DNA from: Citrus sinensis
Lineage: Eukaryota; Streptophyta; Magnoliopsida; Sapindales; Rutaceae
Reading direction: 5' to 3'
NCBI RefSeq assembly: GCF_022201045.2
Contig: NC_068558.1
Span: 37,405,501-37,469,500, forward strand
DNA: 64,000 nt
Positions 10,211 to 20,929 of this stretch are shown piece by piece; position 1 is the stretch's first letter; every line of letters starts with the position of its first letter. The notes under the pieces were generated by a model, which made no database searches, had not been told where the DNA came from, and was given only the letters and a program-made list of their open reading frames with translations. Made by a program: the position numbers and the translations under genes.

Positions 10211-11380
10211 CAGTTTGCGTGTATATGTATTTTTCTTTTATAGTTATCACATGAGCCACATTCAATTAAATTAGTTTATATTATTAAATAATGTTTTGTT
10301 ATTTTTAAAAAATGTAAAATTGAATTATTTATTACATTTCAACATATATGGTTGTAATTGAATTAATTTCATTACAATAAGTTGTTGTTCGATGTTCGAA
10401 TTAATTCAACTATACTATAATTTATATTCTAAAAGAAACGTATGATTATGTCGCAAATTCTCATATCCCAAGTGACACGCGTATATAACTTGCATTGATG
10501 GTAATGTTTGTCATCTTCAAAAGAGTTTGATCCTTTATGTTCACTTAGTCACTTCTAGGTTGATTGTATTTGATAAAATACAATGCAATTAATTTACTAC
10601 TTGCGTAATAATGGGCCATTGTCTTGCATTGGGTGTGTAAGGAGTAAAGCCGAGTTGTATTGGGAATATGTTTGTTGGGCTTTTAAAAGCCATGGTGTAT
10701 ATAAAAATTTAGAGCCCACTAATGAATCTTCTAAACTTCTGAGGCAAGCTAAGCAAAAATGCAAAAAGTTGTCTTGCATACCAATTGGCTGAGGCCTGAG
10801 GCGTTATGCTTTGGCTTGCGACTGGCCAATAAGATTCGTTTATCTCAATTAATGATGGGAGTCAGATTCACTACAAGCGGTCCAAGTTCTGTCCAATAGA
10901 AGTTTTACATGCAATGGATTTTCTTTAGATTATTTCATAGATTCAGGTGCTGCGTGTTATAAGCATAATTTTAGATATCCCAAGGCTATGTTATTCAACA
11001 GTTGATATTTTAATTAAATTTGCTCTTCGATGTTTCGAATTTTTATATCGATTCGAAAATTATCGAAACCTTTTTACTTTTTCTTTGGAATATATTACCG
11101 TTTTATTCCAAAAAAAAGAAATGATAATAAGGCAACATTGTGTAATGACTCAATATTCGATGTGAAAGTTCGATAGTTGGGAACAGAGGCATGTCAATTT
11201 TTGACGGGTTACTGGAACTGGAGTTTGAAAGATTGGGCTTCCAAGATATTGTCAGGTAACCACTCATTTATTTTTATTTTTATTTTTTTAAAAATTTTTT
11301 GGTAGAAGGTGAGTAGGAAGAAACGTCATTTCACCGCTCTCATGAAATCGAACTCGGGATCCGAAACATTTCTTCCCATG
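10211..11380 (+). repeat. Orphan TM4 upstream module (no TM4 gene)
   Basis: 10440-10790 corresponds to about 4800-5265 of module 1, then jumps at CAATTGG|CTGAGG to the equivalent of 6045-6600. It therefore carries an internal deletion of roughly 0.8 kb and ends without a TM4 gene. The track ORFs here have no domain. Confidence 0.7.
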
Positions 11381-11523
11381 CTCAACCCTCAACATTTAAA
11401 CATCTAATTTTCATGATTATTTTTAATATTATATTAGTAATTATTAAATTTAATATAATAAAATAAAGTAATAAATAATTAAATATTTAATTTTATTAAT
11501 TAATTATTAAATATACAAGTAAC

Positions 11524-12957
11524 AAAAATTTAGGGTTATTCTATTATGCCATGATTAAAATTATGACATCAATATTGTAATTAAATATAAATTATGTAAA
11601 TGAAATATAAAACTTGTAAATCAACATTAACTGTAAAATAAAACGTAAATTTTAGAAATTAAAATATAAAACTTGTAAATGAAAAATAAAACGAGTAAAT
11701 TAATATAAAATTAGTAAATTGATGTCTTATTAGTAAATAAAACAAAAACTTGAAAATATAACATAAAACTCGTAAAATAACATTAAGTGCAAAACAAAAC
11801 ATTAATTTTAGAAATTAAACATAAGATTTGTAAATAGAAAATAAAACAAGTAAATCAATATAAAACTAGTAAATTGATGTATTATTAGTAAACAAAATAA
11901 AAACTTACAAATACAACTTAAAACTAGTAAATTAACATTAATTGTAAAATAAAGCACAAATTTTGAAAATGAAACAAAAGACTTGTAAATAGAAGGTAAA
12001 ACAAGTAAATTACTATAAAATTAGTAAATTGATGTATTACTAGTAAATAAAATAAAAAGTCATAAATATAATATAAAACTAGTAAACAACATTAAGTGCA
12101 AAATAAAACATAAAGTTCGTAGATTATGCCTAAAACTTATGAATGAAAGGTAAAAGAAGTAAATTAATATAAGAGTTACTGCAAAAAGAAAATCACAATT
12201 GTAAAACAAAAACTCGTTATAAGGTTTATTACCTTATATATTTATTAAATTTTTTATTTAAATTGAATAATGTTAGTTTTGCATTTATATAATACATGTG
12301 ATGTTTTATTAAGGATGAAATTTATGCTCAAAATCGGATTTTAAAAAATATTATTTTAATATCTTTCATAGTTGTTGTAAGAAATGAGGTTATTTTGTGT
12401 CTTTCTACACTTTCTCAACAACCTTAAATGGTCTCTAAATACAAGTAAAAATTTGAAAACTACATAAAGTATACATAAGACTCAAAATTAGATATAATTT
12501 TATTGATATGTCATATATGTGTCTAGTAATATAAGAATATTTTTTTTATTTTGTTTTTAGTTGATCCACATCAAGTAAATAATTGCACTTAATTAACATG
12601 TGTAATAAATAAATATCATTATAGAAAATGGGGCAAAAAGTATATGAATGTCCTAGAATAAAAATATAGTTTATGGTAACCAATTCAATAAAATGTATTC
12701 CACTATTTTTAATATAATTTTTTAATTAATGAGTAATTTTTTTAATTAAAGAAATTTTTTTTTGTAAATGAATAGAATATTTTTTACTAAAATTTTGTAG
12801 AAACAATGTTAATTATTTAAATATTAATAATCTTGTATGAATTTACTGATTTTACTTTACATTTATTAGTTTTATGTGTAATTTATAATATTTATGTTTA
12901 TCATAGTATTGATGTCGTAATTCTCATTACGACATTATACAATTTTCCAAAAATTTA
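11524..12957. mobile_element. Non-autonomous Mutator-type element, 1.4 kb
   Basis: 9-bp TSD AAAAATTTA at 11524-11532 and 12949-12957. Ends GGGTTATTCTATTATG and, reverse-complemented, GGAAAATTGTATAATG; the inverted arms can be followed for about 65 bp with roughly three quarters identity. The 9-bp TSD and TIR length suit Mutator. The body holds no ORF but has diverged tandem repeats at about 11590-12180, built of phrases such as AGTAAATTGATGTATTA and GTAAAATAAAACATAA with about 120-130 bp spacing. Confidence 0.8.
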
Positions 12958-14391
12958 ATCTCAAAAGTTGGTAGGAGTAACAGTACCATTTTGATTAGAT
13001 CATATACAATAAATAAAAATAAATTTTAAGTTAATTATAATAAAAAATTAATTAATTAATTAAGTAATCGACCAATATTAAGCAAAAATGCTGTAAGTTA
13101 GCTCGTGGTCAAGCATCTTGGACGGAACACGAAAATAGTACAAAGTGACCATACTTTTTGATTATTACTATTTTTTTTTAACTATACACCGGCTTCATTC
13201 CAGTCTAAATTAATTAAATGTATCTTTTAATCTTGATCCTTTGATCATTTGCTCTAATTAGATTTTCTTTTGAAAATAAGAACTATAAGATTGGATAGAA
13301 TTGAATCAACGGCTACCAAATTCTTTTTTTTTTTTTCACGAGAAATTCAATTTATTTTTGGATCCATTTAAATTCGACAAAACTTAGTCAATCTGAACAA
13401 ATGCACACGTAAAACAACCAGTACATCATTATATATTTAATGTAAAAGCGATTCGTCCGATCTAACGCCATGAGTCGGATCATTTGATTTCTTTCTTCGA
13501 AATGTAATGTATGAGAATTTTCAATCAAATGCTCTGTGGCTAGGACCCATGAAGCCACCAACCTTTTGCCAATTGAAGGAAGCTATTGTCTCTGTGTCGG
13601 ATCTGTCCGATCGATTTTGGGCCTTTGGCTGTATCTTACAAGATTTATTTAATTTCATTCAAATTTATTAAATTCCCCTAGCTATTAATTTCTTTCACAA
13701 CATATATAAATCGATACTGGGGAGAAGGTCATGGACTCATGGCTTTGAGTGTTGATCAATGGATTTTTCTAATGATATTGCTACTATTGAGGCTCAGGCG
13801 TTAGGTTTCGCCATGCATCTTATCAATAAGATTCCTTTATTTCCATTGGTGGTGGAGTCGGATTCATTACAAATGGTTCAACTTATGTTACAATAAAATC
13901 TATACATGCAGTGAAATTTCTTGGACTGTTTCAAAGATTCAGGTTCTGCATATTCCAAGACATAATTTCGGAGTTCAACATATTGCAAGGGCTTGTTATT
14001 TTACCTCTGATATTTTAATTAAGTTTGCTCTTTGATGTCTTGAATTTTTATGCTGATGGGAGGATTATCAAAACCCTTTTTCTTTTAATTTACTTTATCC
14101 CTGAAATAAATTACCCCGTTTTATTCCAAAAAAGAAACAATAAAAAGTCAGCATTGTGGAATAATAACTCAGTATCCGATCCGCAAGTTCGATGGTTGGG
14201 CACTGTTTATAAGTTCGAAGAAAATCCGACTCCACGTCATCCCAATTTTCTCCCAATTGAAAAGCAAGAAAAGAAAGAGAAAATTTAAGAAAGCAATCGT
14301 CTTCGTACCGGACATCCGACAATCGGATGTATCCGATTGTTTCAACAACTATAAAGTTTAAGAAAGCAAGCGGATATATCCGATAAATCAC
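12958..14391 (+). other. TM4 upstream module 2
   Basis: Resembles module 1 from about 5230 onward (GGACGGAACACG, AGTACAAAGTGACC, CTCTAATTAG, ATGAGTCGGATCAT, TTGATCAATGGATTTTTCT). Several small deletions. It leads directly into TM4 copy 2. No other gene seen. Confidence 0.65.
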
Positions 14392-14399
14392 TATAAATA
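14392..14399 (+). promoter_or_regulatory. TATA box of TM4 copy 2
   Basis: TATAAATA 107 bp before the ATG. Upstream are several ATCCGAT-type repeats (14320-14380). Confidence 0.75.
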
Positions 14400-14498
14400 T
14401 AAGAGCATTAGAGCAAGCAGCAACATCATCTTATAACTTACTTAGTCTGGCATTTACAACACAATCAATACCCAGTTTTTCACTAAATCAAGCCCGCC

Positions 14499-14957
14499 AT
14501 GGCCGGAGAAGCCAAAAAAGTGTTTGAATGGCAAAATGTGATCATGGGGTTTTGCTTTTCATCAGCCCTCGAGATCGCTATCCTGCCTGCTGAAACTCAA
14601 AAAGAACTGTCCCCTTCATTCTGTGTGCTTTCATTTGCCATCCTCCTGACCTTCCTTTCTCTCTTCGTCTCAAAACTTATTGCCCACAAGTTTCCCGCTG
14701 CATCCAAAGCGATAGAAAAAGCTGCTATCTTCGTTGCTGCCACTACGTTCGCTTTGGCCACTACAATTCCACTTATCGCGAAATTCAGAAAGCTCAAGTA
14801 CGCAGTCTGGGCTCTCTACGCCCTCTCGTTGCTTATCATCGTCGTCTGCAACTTCATTGATGGAATTGTCAAGCTCATCCAAAAGGTTTTGACTCCAATA
14901 GGCTCTTCTCCTGTCATCTCCTTTCTTAATAAATATGTTTGCTTCAATCAATCTTGA
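14499..14957 (+). CDS. TM4 copy 2: unknown four-helix membrane protein
   Basis: 152-residue paralogue of copies 1 and 3, beginning MAGEAKKVFEWQNVIMGFCF. The same four hydrophobic segments are present, with the SAETKKELSPSF loop here reading PAETQKELSPSF, and the tail ending KYVCFNQS. It is the most diverged of the three (for example IAKFRKLKYAVWALYALSLLIIVV in helices 3-4, given in two parts: IAKFRKLKY and AVWALYALSLL), yet it keeps a full open frame, which argues that the protein is or was under constraint. TATA box 107 bp upstream. Function unknown. Confidence 0.75.
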   Translation: MAGEAKKVFEWQNVIMGFCFSSALEIAILPAETQKELSPSFCVLSFAILLTFLSLFVSKLIAHKFPAASKAIEKAAIFVAATTFALATTIPLIAKFRKLKYAVWALYALSLLIIVVCNFIDGIVKLIQKVLTPIGSSPVISFLNKYVCFNQS

Positions 14958-15993
14958 CACAACTATCTACTGATACAAGTTTCCACGTAAGGCCTAGGCA
15001 TAGATACCATTTGTGTTTGGTGAGTATATATATCGTTCTTGGGAAGCTGATCAATGCAGCAGCACCCGCAACTGCACGCATGTCAAGTTTCCATTGAAGT
15101 GGGGAGACCACTCTTCATTGTTGTTGTATAACTTGCGTTACTTAAAATACGGTGTACTTCTTTCATTAATATGTGAATTTTTTGTCGTTGTGTTGTATTA
15201 TGAAACTGAATTACTTAGTAGTATTATCGATCTTGTGTGCTTTAAAATTTTAATTTAATTGTTGCTGCTTATGTTCTCTCGAAGCTAGCAGTTAGCCCAC
15301 ATGACTCAAGGCTGGCGAATATCCGATTCGATTTCCTTAATGTATTAAAGTTAATCGCTTTATGATCGGAAAAATTTTGGGTCACTGGCAAAGAAGACTC
15401 AAGACAAGAAACCAAAAACTATAAATAATAATAATATAATATATCTCGGATATCCGCATCGAGCTTTGACTAAGCTCGTTCTTTTATTGACCAAAGAAAC
15501 ATAATTAGATTTATGGGCAAAATTAGATTTTAGGTATTCTTTTTCCTTTTTTATAACTATTTTTATCTCATTTGAAACCTTATTTTTTATTTGTAAAAGT
15601 TTAAAGGCAAAAACGACTCCGACAAAAGCTTGGATTTAAAATTTGCATGACTTGTTTAAATTTGTGAATTTGTGAATATGTGAATTTAAAAATCACACGT
15701 GTGTCTTGAATTTAAAATTCACTTCTTTCATTAATATGTGAATTTGTGCTACCGTGTTTGTATTATGAAACTGAATTACTTAATAATGTTATCAATCTTG
15801 TGTGCTTTAAAATTCTAATTTAATTTGTTGCTGCTTCTGTTATCTCAAAGCTAGCAGGTGGGCCCACGTGACTCAAAGCTATCGAATATCCGGTTTAATT
15901 TCTCTAATATATTAAAGTGGGTTGCTTTATGTTCGGAAAAATTTTGGGTCATGTGGGCTAAGATGACTCAAGACAAGAATCCAAAATCAATAA
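14958..15993 (+). other. TM4 copy 2 3' flank with internal duplication
   Basis: The 3' spacer is partly present twice: the ATTAATATGTGAATTT...TGCTTTAAAATT...GCTAGCAG...GAATATCC run occurs at about 15165-15325 and again at 15728-15891. No gene. Confidence 0.65.
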
Positions 15994-16901
15994 ATAATAT
16001 AATGGGTAATTTTTAAAAACCTCCCCTGAGGTTCGAAGCTGTTGCAAGTAGATGGCCAAAATCGTTTTATTTGTAAAAGACCCCTTACGTTTTAGTTCCG
16101 TTTGATTGCCGTTTGACTAATTAGGGGCATTATTGACATTTTATATTGTCATAAAAAAGTTGCCGTTTTATCAAAAAGTTCCTTTTCTCTCTTGGGCAAC
16201 TCCAACAACATCTTGAGATTGGTGCTTGCGGGTCAATGGAAGGGGTAGTCAACAACACCACGGGGGCGTTAGGAGGAAGAGATGAATATCAGCCATAAAT
16301 TTTTCGAAAAATTACATCTGATCCGGAAACCAAAACAAAAAAGGAAACAAGATACAAAAGAACAAAACAAATCAGGAAAGAAATTCTTGTGAAATTTCCT
16401 TCTTTCTTTTGGCTTTGAATATCGCATTTCCGCACATCAACCAGCCAAAACTTCAAAAATTGTCTTTGTTACTTGACTTACATCCACTTAAAGCAGCCAT
16501 GGGTCAGCCTTGTCAACTACAACAAGATCAAGCTCCGTCGCCTTTGCTGTTTTTCTTGGGTGAATTCTCCGGCGAAACCAAGAATGCAATTTATGATCCT
16601 CTAAAGAAAGCATTCTCAGTTGTTGATTTTCCAGAACTCAGTTTCCAACTCCAATGCCTTGCCTCAGGACAGGGATGGTTACTTATGCTTTCGCGAAGAA
16701 CGGCTTCTCTCTTCTGCTTTCGCGAAGAACGGCAACTTTTTGATGACAATATAAAATGTCAATAATGCCCCTAATTAGTCAAACGGTAATCAAACGGAAC
16801 TAAATCGTAAGGGGTCTTTTACAAATAAAACGATTTTGGCCATCTTCTTGCAACAGCCTCGAACCTCAGGGGAGATTTTTAAAAATTACCCATAATATAA
16901 T
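15994..16901. mobile_element. Pack-MULE-like element with captured F-box-like fragment
   Basis: 10-bp TSD ATAATATAAT at 15994-16003 and 16892-16901; element 16004-16891 (888 bp). Terminal inverted repeats about 160 bp, starting GGGTAATTTTTAAAAACCTC and ending in its complement, highly similar (one end reads CCTCCCCTGAGG, the other CCTCAGGGGAG). The uninterrupted sequence survives at 19815 (CAATATAATGCAAAC). Long TIRs plus a 10-bp TSD indicate Mutator. There is no transposase; the interior has a gene-like fragment at 16499-16765. Confidence 0.9.
16499..16765 (+). pseudogene. Captured gene fragment, F-box/KIB (DUF295)-like
   Basis: In-frame ATG at 16499 opens an 88-codon frame: MGQPCQLQQDQAPSPLLFFL, GEFSGETKNAIYDPLKKAFS, then PELSFQLQCLASGQGWLLML. 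The pattern of 'aIYdP...f.v..PEl..q..CLaS..GWLLml' resembles the start of the beta-propeller region in plant F-box/kelch or KIB proteins. The C-terminus runs into the terminal repeat (RQLFDDNIKCQ). A partial copy carried by a MULE; it is not a full F-box gene. Assignment rests on motif memory only. Confidence 0.45.
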
Positions 16902-17289
16902 GCAAATAAAATTTGTATTTCATGTTTTCGATTTTGAGACGACACGTGTATCTTGAACTCGGATGTCCGCAATGAGCTTCGACAACACGCGTTTTTTATT
17001 GACTAAAGACGCATGGTCAGATTTCAGGGATTTTTTTTTTTTTACCATTTATATCTCAATCGAAACCTGATTTTTTATTTTAAAAATTTTAGAAGCGAAA
17101 ACGACATTACATCCTCGCGTTTCTGCTGCCGTTTAATGGGTTCTCAAGCTTTCAACCCGGAAGTAGTTGGTTGTCCAAAAGAAAATAATCTTTAATTTCA
17201 CAAATTAGTGATGTTATTCCGTGTATAAGAAGTGGAGTTTTTATGAAAGTAATTTTAAAAGAGTTGCAATACTGATAAAATAAGATTTT
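16902..17289 (+). other. Remainder of TM4 copy 2 3' flank
   Basis: Continues the spacer interrupted by the MULE; matches 7840-8170 and 19830-20130 (GAGACGACACGTGTATCTT, GAAACCTGATTTTT, CATCCTCGCGTTTC). No gene. Confidence 0.6.
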
Positions 17290-18030
17290 TTAGCTAAAAA
17301 TTCTATTTAATTTTTCAAGATTAATTGTTTTAAGAATAAAAATGTACTAATAAGCATCCAATCTTGGTTTGGGCTTATTGGCTTGTTTGGATCCAAGAAC
17401 AAAATCCACACAAACTCAGACCCGATCCTGAACCGTATTTGAAATACAGTGGCGTGTCGCTATCTCGAGAAAAGAAAAGTGGCATCAAATGATTGGAAGT
17501 CCACCAAAATCTTTCTTACACCCTGCTCCACTTTCTCACTATTCTTGAAACTCCCAAAATACCCCCATAAAAACAAAATTTAATTAACAAATTTCCTTCA
17601 AAAATTTTTAATTTACGCCAAATTTCAATTTTTAGAGCCAATATCTGTAAATTACGAAGAAGATCTACAATAACATTCCCGAATTCTGATTCTTCAATCC
17701 AATAAGTTCTAGTTTTGTTTCTTTTTCATTTAAGCCCTTGTTGTTGAAATTGCTTTTCCTGAATATGTTTTGTTTGGTGTATTGATTTAGATGGAAACTA
17801 AGATTCTAGAGTAAAAAGAGCTTGAATTGAAATGGGTTTAATTTATATTGAGTTGTTTGGCTTTGTTTTGAGATAAAAGAGTGTACTTTTACCTGCTTAT
17901 GAAATGCTTTGCTGCGTTAGAATTAGAGTGATTGAATAAGTTTCAAAAACTTATTATTTATTTGGGGTTTCTATTTTATCTATTTCAACTGTTATTGGAT
18001 ATCATGGTGTACTTCTCACTTACGTTTGTT
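17290..18030 (+). repeat. Duplicated FRF-A promoter, exon 1 and part of intron 1 (copy 1)
   Basis: Colinear with 31465-32225: promoter (GGGCTTATTGGCTTGTTTGG, ATCTCGAGAAAAGAAAAGTG), exon 1 (CGAAGAAGATCTACAA, TTCTTCAATCCA) and the first 350 bp of intron 1 (GGTGTATTGATTTAGATGG, TATATTGAGTTGTTTGG). In this copy the exon-1 donor reads ATAAGT, not GTAAGT, so it should not splice as in FRF-A. Near 18030 homology switches to the TM4 upstream module. Confidence 0.85.
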
Positions 18031-18738
18031 TGTTTTTTTTGTTTTTTGGATGCATAATGTAATGAGTCTAAGAGAAATCGAATGATCCGACTCATGCGGA
18101 ACCACCAACTTTGTGGCAATTGAAAAGCATGAAAAGAAAAAGAAAATTGAGGAAAGCAAAGCAATTGTCTCGGTCTCGGTCTCGAATATATCCGATCGAT
18201 AGTTGGGCTTTTGGCTATCATTTTTTGCGAATGTTGACTTACACAACATATAAATCTAGACAATATATATCATAGAGTAACGTGATTTTGGCAACTTGTT
18301 AATGATAAGACAACTTTTGGTGGCGTTTGATATGGAACGTGTTGCGATGGTTCTTTTGGTGCTGTGACTTGTGTTAGGGAGAGAAGAAGGCCGTGCCAAT
18401 TTTGATGGTTTAGTGGAGCTTGAAAAATTGGGCTTCCAAGATGTTGAAAGGTAACATTCATTTCTTTATTCTTTTTTTATTGATAGAAGGCTGCATTCAT
18501 TTTGAGTCTGGTAAGAAACTTTTTCGTTTCACGACGATTTTTTCTCCAATTAAAAATTAAAATTGGTGGAACCCATTGTTCACTACTCTCATTAAATCGA
18601 ACTTATTTTGTATCCGGACATTTCTCCCAATAATCAACATCGACAAATCATTCAAAAGTTGAAAAAAACACACACGACATAGGTAGGAACACAAATTGTT
18701 CAAACTCAGTCCGAAGAAGATCCGACTACGTGTCACTC
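18031..18738 (+). other. TM4 upstream module 3
   Basis: Starts with the right arm of the hairpin (ATCGAATGATCCGACTCATG), then the same sequence as 5715-6700. Leads into TM4 copy 3. No other gene. Confidence 0.65.
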
Positions 18739-18746
18739 TATAAATA
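18739..18746 (+). promoter_or_regulatory. TATA box of TM4 copy 3
   Basis: TATAAATA 111 bp before the ATG, in the same context as copy 1 (CACTCTATAAATAAAGC). Confidence 0.75.
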
Positions 18747-18849
18747 AAGCAAAATCATCACATGGCTCAGTCACGGCATTTACAAAACCAATTAATACCC
18801 AATTCTTCACTAAATCAACCCCACCAAAACCAAAACCCAAACCCGCCAT

Positions 18850-19284
18850 ATGGACGAAGAAGCCAATGATCAAGTCTTTGAATGGCAGAACGTGATCATG
18901 GCGTTCTGCTTTTCATCAGCCCTCCAGATCGCTATCCTGTCTGCTGAAACTAAAAAAGAACTGTCCCCTTCTTTCTGCGTGCTCTCATTTGCCATCTTCC
19001 TGACCTTCCTTTTTCTCTTTGTTTCTAAACTTATTGCCCACAAGTTTGCTGCTGCATCCCAAGCGCTAGAGAAAGCTGCAATCGTCGTTGCAGCCAGTAC
19101 ATTGGTTTTGGCCACTACAATTCCATATGTCGCGAATTCCGCAAAGCTCAAGTACGCAGCCTGGGCTCTCTACGCCTTCTCCTTGCTTACCATCTTCGTC
19201 TGCAATTTCATCGATGAAATTGTTAACCTCATCAAAAAGATTTCTGACTCCAACAGGCTCTTCTCCTGTCTCCTCCTTTCTTAA
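18850..19284 (+). CDS. TM4 copy 3: four-helix membrane protein with frameshifted tail
   Basis: 144 residues. Residues 1-130 are nearly identical to copy 1 (MDEEANDQVFEW, four hydrophobic segments). After NLIKK the frame differs: a single-base insertion relative to copy 1 near 19242 (AAGATTTCTGACTCC against AAGGTTTTGACCCC) replaces the LTPTASSPVSSFLNKY tail by ISDSNRLFSCLLLS. The original tail remains in another frame up to 19312. All four helices are intact, so a protein could be made, but the conserved Ser-rich C-terminus is lost. May be an early pseudogene. TATA box 111 bp upstream. Confidence 0.65.
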   Translation: MDEEANDQVFEWQNVIMAFCFSSALQIAILSAETKKELSPSFCVLSFAIFLTFLFLFVSKLIAHKFAAASQALEKAAIVVAASTLVLATTIPYVANSAKLKYAAWALYAFSLLTIFVCNFIDEIVNLIKKISDSNRLFSCLLLS

Positions 19285-20139
19285 TAAATATTTTTGTTCC
19301 AGTGAATCCTGATACGACTATCTATCCAAACGAGTTTAAGCTTCCATGTAAGGCTGAGGCTGAGATACCGTTTGCGTTTGATGAGTATATTATTTGTTTG
19401 TTGTTGATGGGGAGATTATCAGTGCAGCACCACCCCAAAAGCGTGCGTGTCAAGCTTCCATTGAAGTAGGGAGGGCACCCTTCATTGTTGTTGTTTAACT
19501 TGTGTTCCTTTAAATACGCTGTACTTCTTTCATTAAAATGTGAATTTTGTGCCACTGTGTTGAATTATGAAACTGAGTTAATAGTATTATACTATTATTG
19601 ATCTTGTGTGCTTTTAAATGTCAATTTAATTTGCTGCTGCTAATGTTATCTCAAAGCTAGCAGATAGCCCACATGACCCAAAGCTAGCGAATATCCGATT
19701 TGATTTCCCTGATATATTAAAGTTAGTTGCTTTATGTTCGGAAAAATTTTGGGTCACTGGCTAAGAAGACTCTTAAGACAAAAAGCCAAAAACGATAAAT
19801 AATAGTAATGTAACAATATAATGCAAACAAAATTCATATTTCAAGTTTTTTATTTTGAGACGACACGTGTATCTTAAACTCGGATATCCGCTGTGAGCAT
19901 TGACGAAACGCACTAAATAAGCATAATTAGAGCATAGGGATTTTTTTTTTAAAACTATTTTTATCTCAATGGAAACCTGATTTTTTATTTTTCAAAAATT
20001 TTAGAAGCTGAAACGACATTACATCCTCGCGTTTCCGGTGCCACTTAATTCCACAAATTAGTCATGAGAAATAGAGTTTTTAGGGGGAAAAGAAAAATTA
20101 AAGGAATGAAAGTACTAATAAAATAAGATTTCCCCCGAA
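19285..20139 (+). other. TM4 copy 3 3' flank
   Basis: Near-identical to 7325-8199 after copy 1, including both P1BS-like motifs (19689, 19882). No gene. Confidence 0.6.
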
Positions 20140-20910
20140 AGGTTCTATTTAGTTTTTCAAAATTAACTTTTTTCTAGAATAAAAATATACTAATAAGCAT
20201 CCAATCTTGGTTTGGGCTTGTAGGCTTGTTTGGATCCAAGGCCGAAATCCAGAAAATCCCAAACCCGATCCCGAACCATACTTAAATTATAGTGGCGTGT
20301 TGCTCTCTCGAGAAAAGAAAAGTGGCATCAAATGGGTGTACACCCACTATTATCTTTCTCACGCCCTGATCCACTTTCTTAAAACTCCCAAAATAGCCAC
20401 ATAAAAACAAAATTTAATTAGCAAAGTTCCTTAAAAAAAATTGAATTTACTCCAAGTTTCAATTTTTAGAGCCAGTATCTCTGAATTAGGAAGAAGATCT
20501 ACAAGAAGTTACCTGAATTCTAATTCTTCAATCCAGTAAATTACAGTTCTTTGGACAACTTTAACACTTACCCATTAAATTTTGTTTCTTTTTCATTTAA
20601 CCCCTTGTTGTTGAAATTGCTTTTGCTGAATATGCTTTGTTTGGTGTATTGTTTTATATGGAAACTAAGAGACTAGGGTAAAAAGAGCTTGAATTGAAAT
20701 GGATTCAATTTATATTGAGTTGTTTGGCTTTGTTTTGAGATAAAAGAGTGTAATTTTAGCTGCATATGAAATGCTTTATTGCTTTAGAATTAGAGTGACT
20801 GAATAAGTTTTAAAAACTAATTATTTATTTGGGGTTTCTATTTTATCTATTTCAACTGTTATTGGAAATGATGGTGTACTTCTTACTTACGTTTGTTTGT
20901 TTGGTTTTTT
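20140..20910 (+). repeat. Duplicated FRF-A promoter, exon 1 and part of intron 1 (copy 2)
   Basis: As 17290-18030 and 31465-32225. Exon 1 ends TTCTTCAATCCA and the donor GT is kept (GTAAAT), weaker than the GTAAGT of FRF-A. Followed at about 20930 by TM4 upstream sequence rather than by the FAR1 exon. Confidence 0.85.
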
Positions 20911-20929
20911 TTTTTTTTTTTTTATGCAT

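Noticed and set aside
9222-10254. Plus-strand ORFs over the second Ca2+-ATPase pseudogene
   Set aside because: Same antisense shadow, partly running through the retroposed insert.
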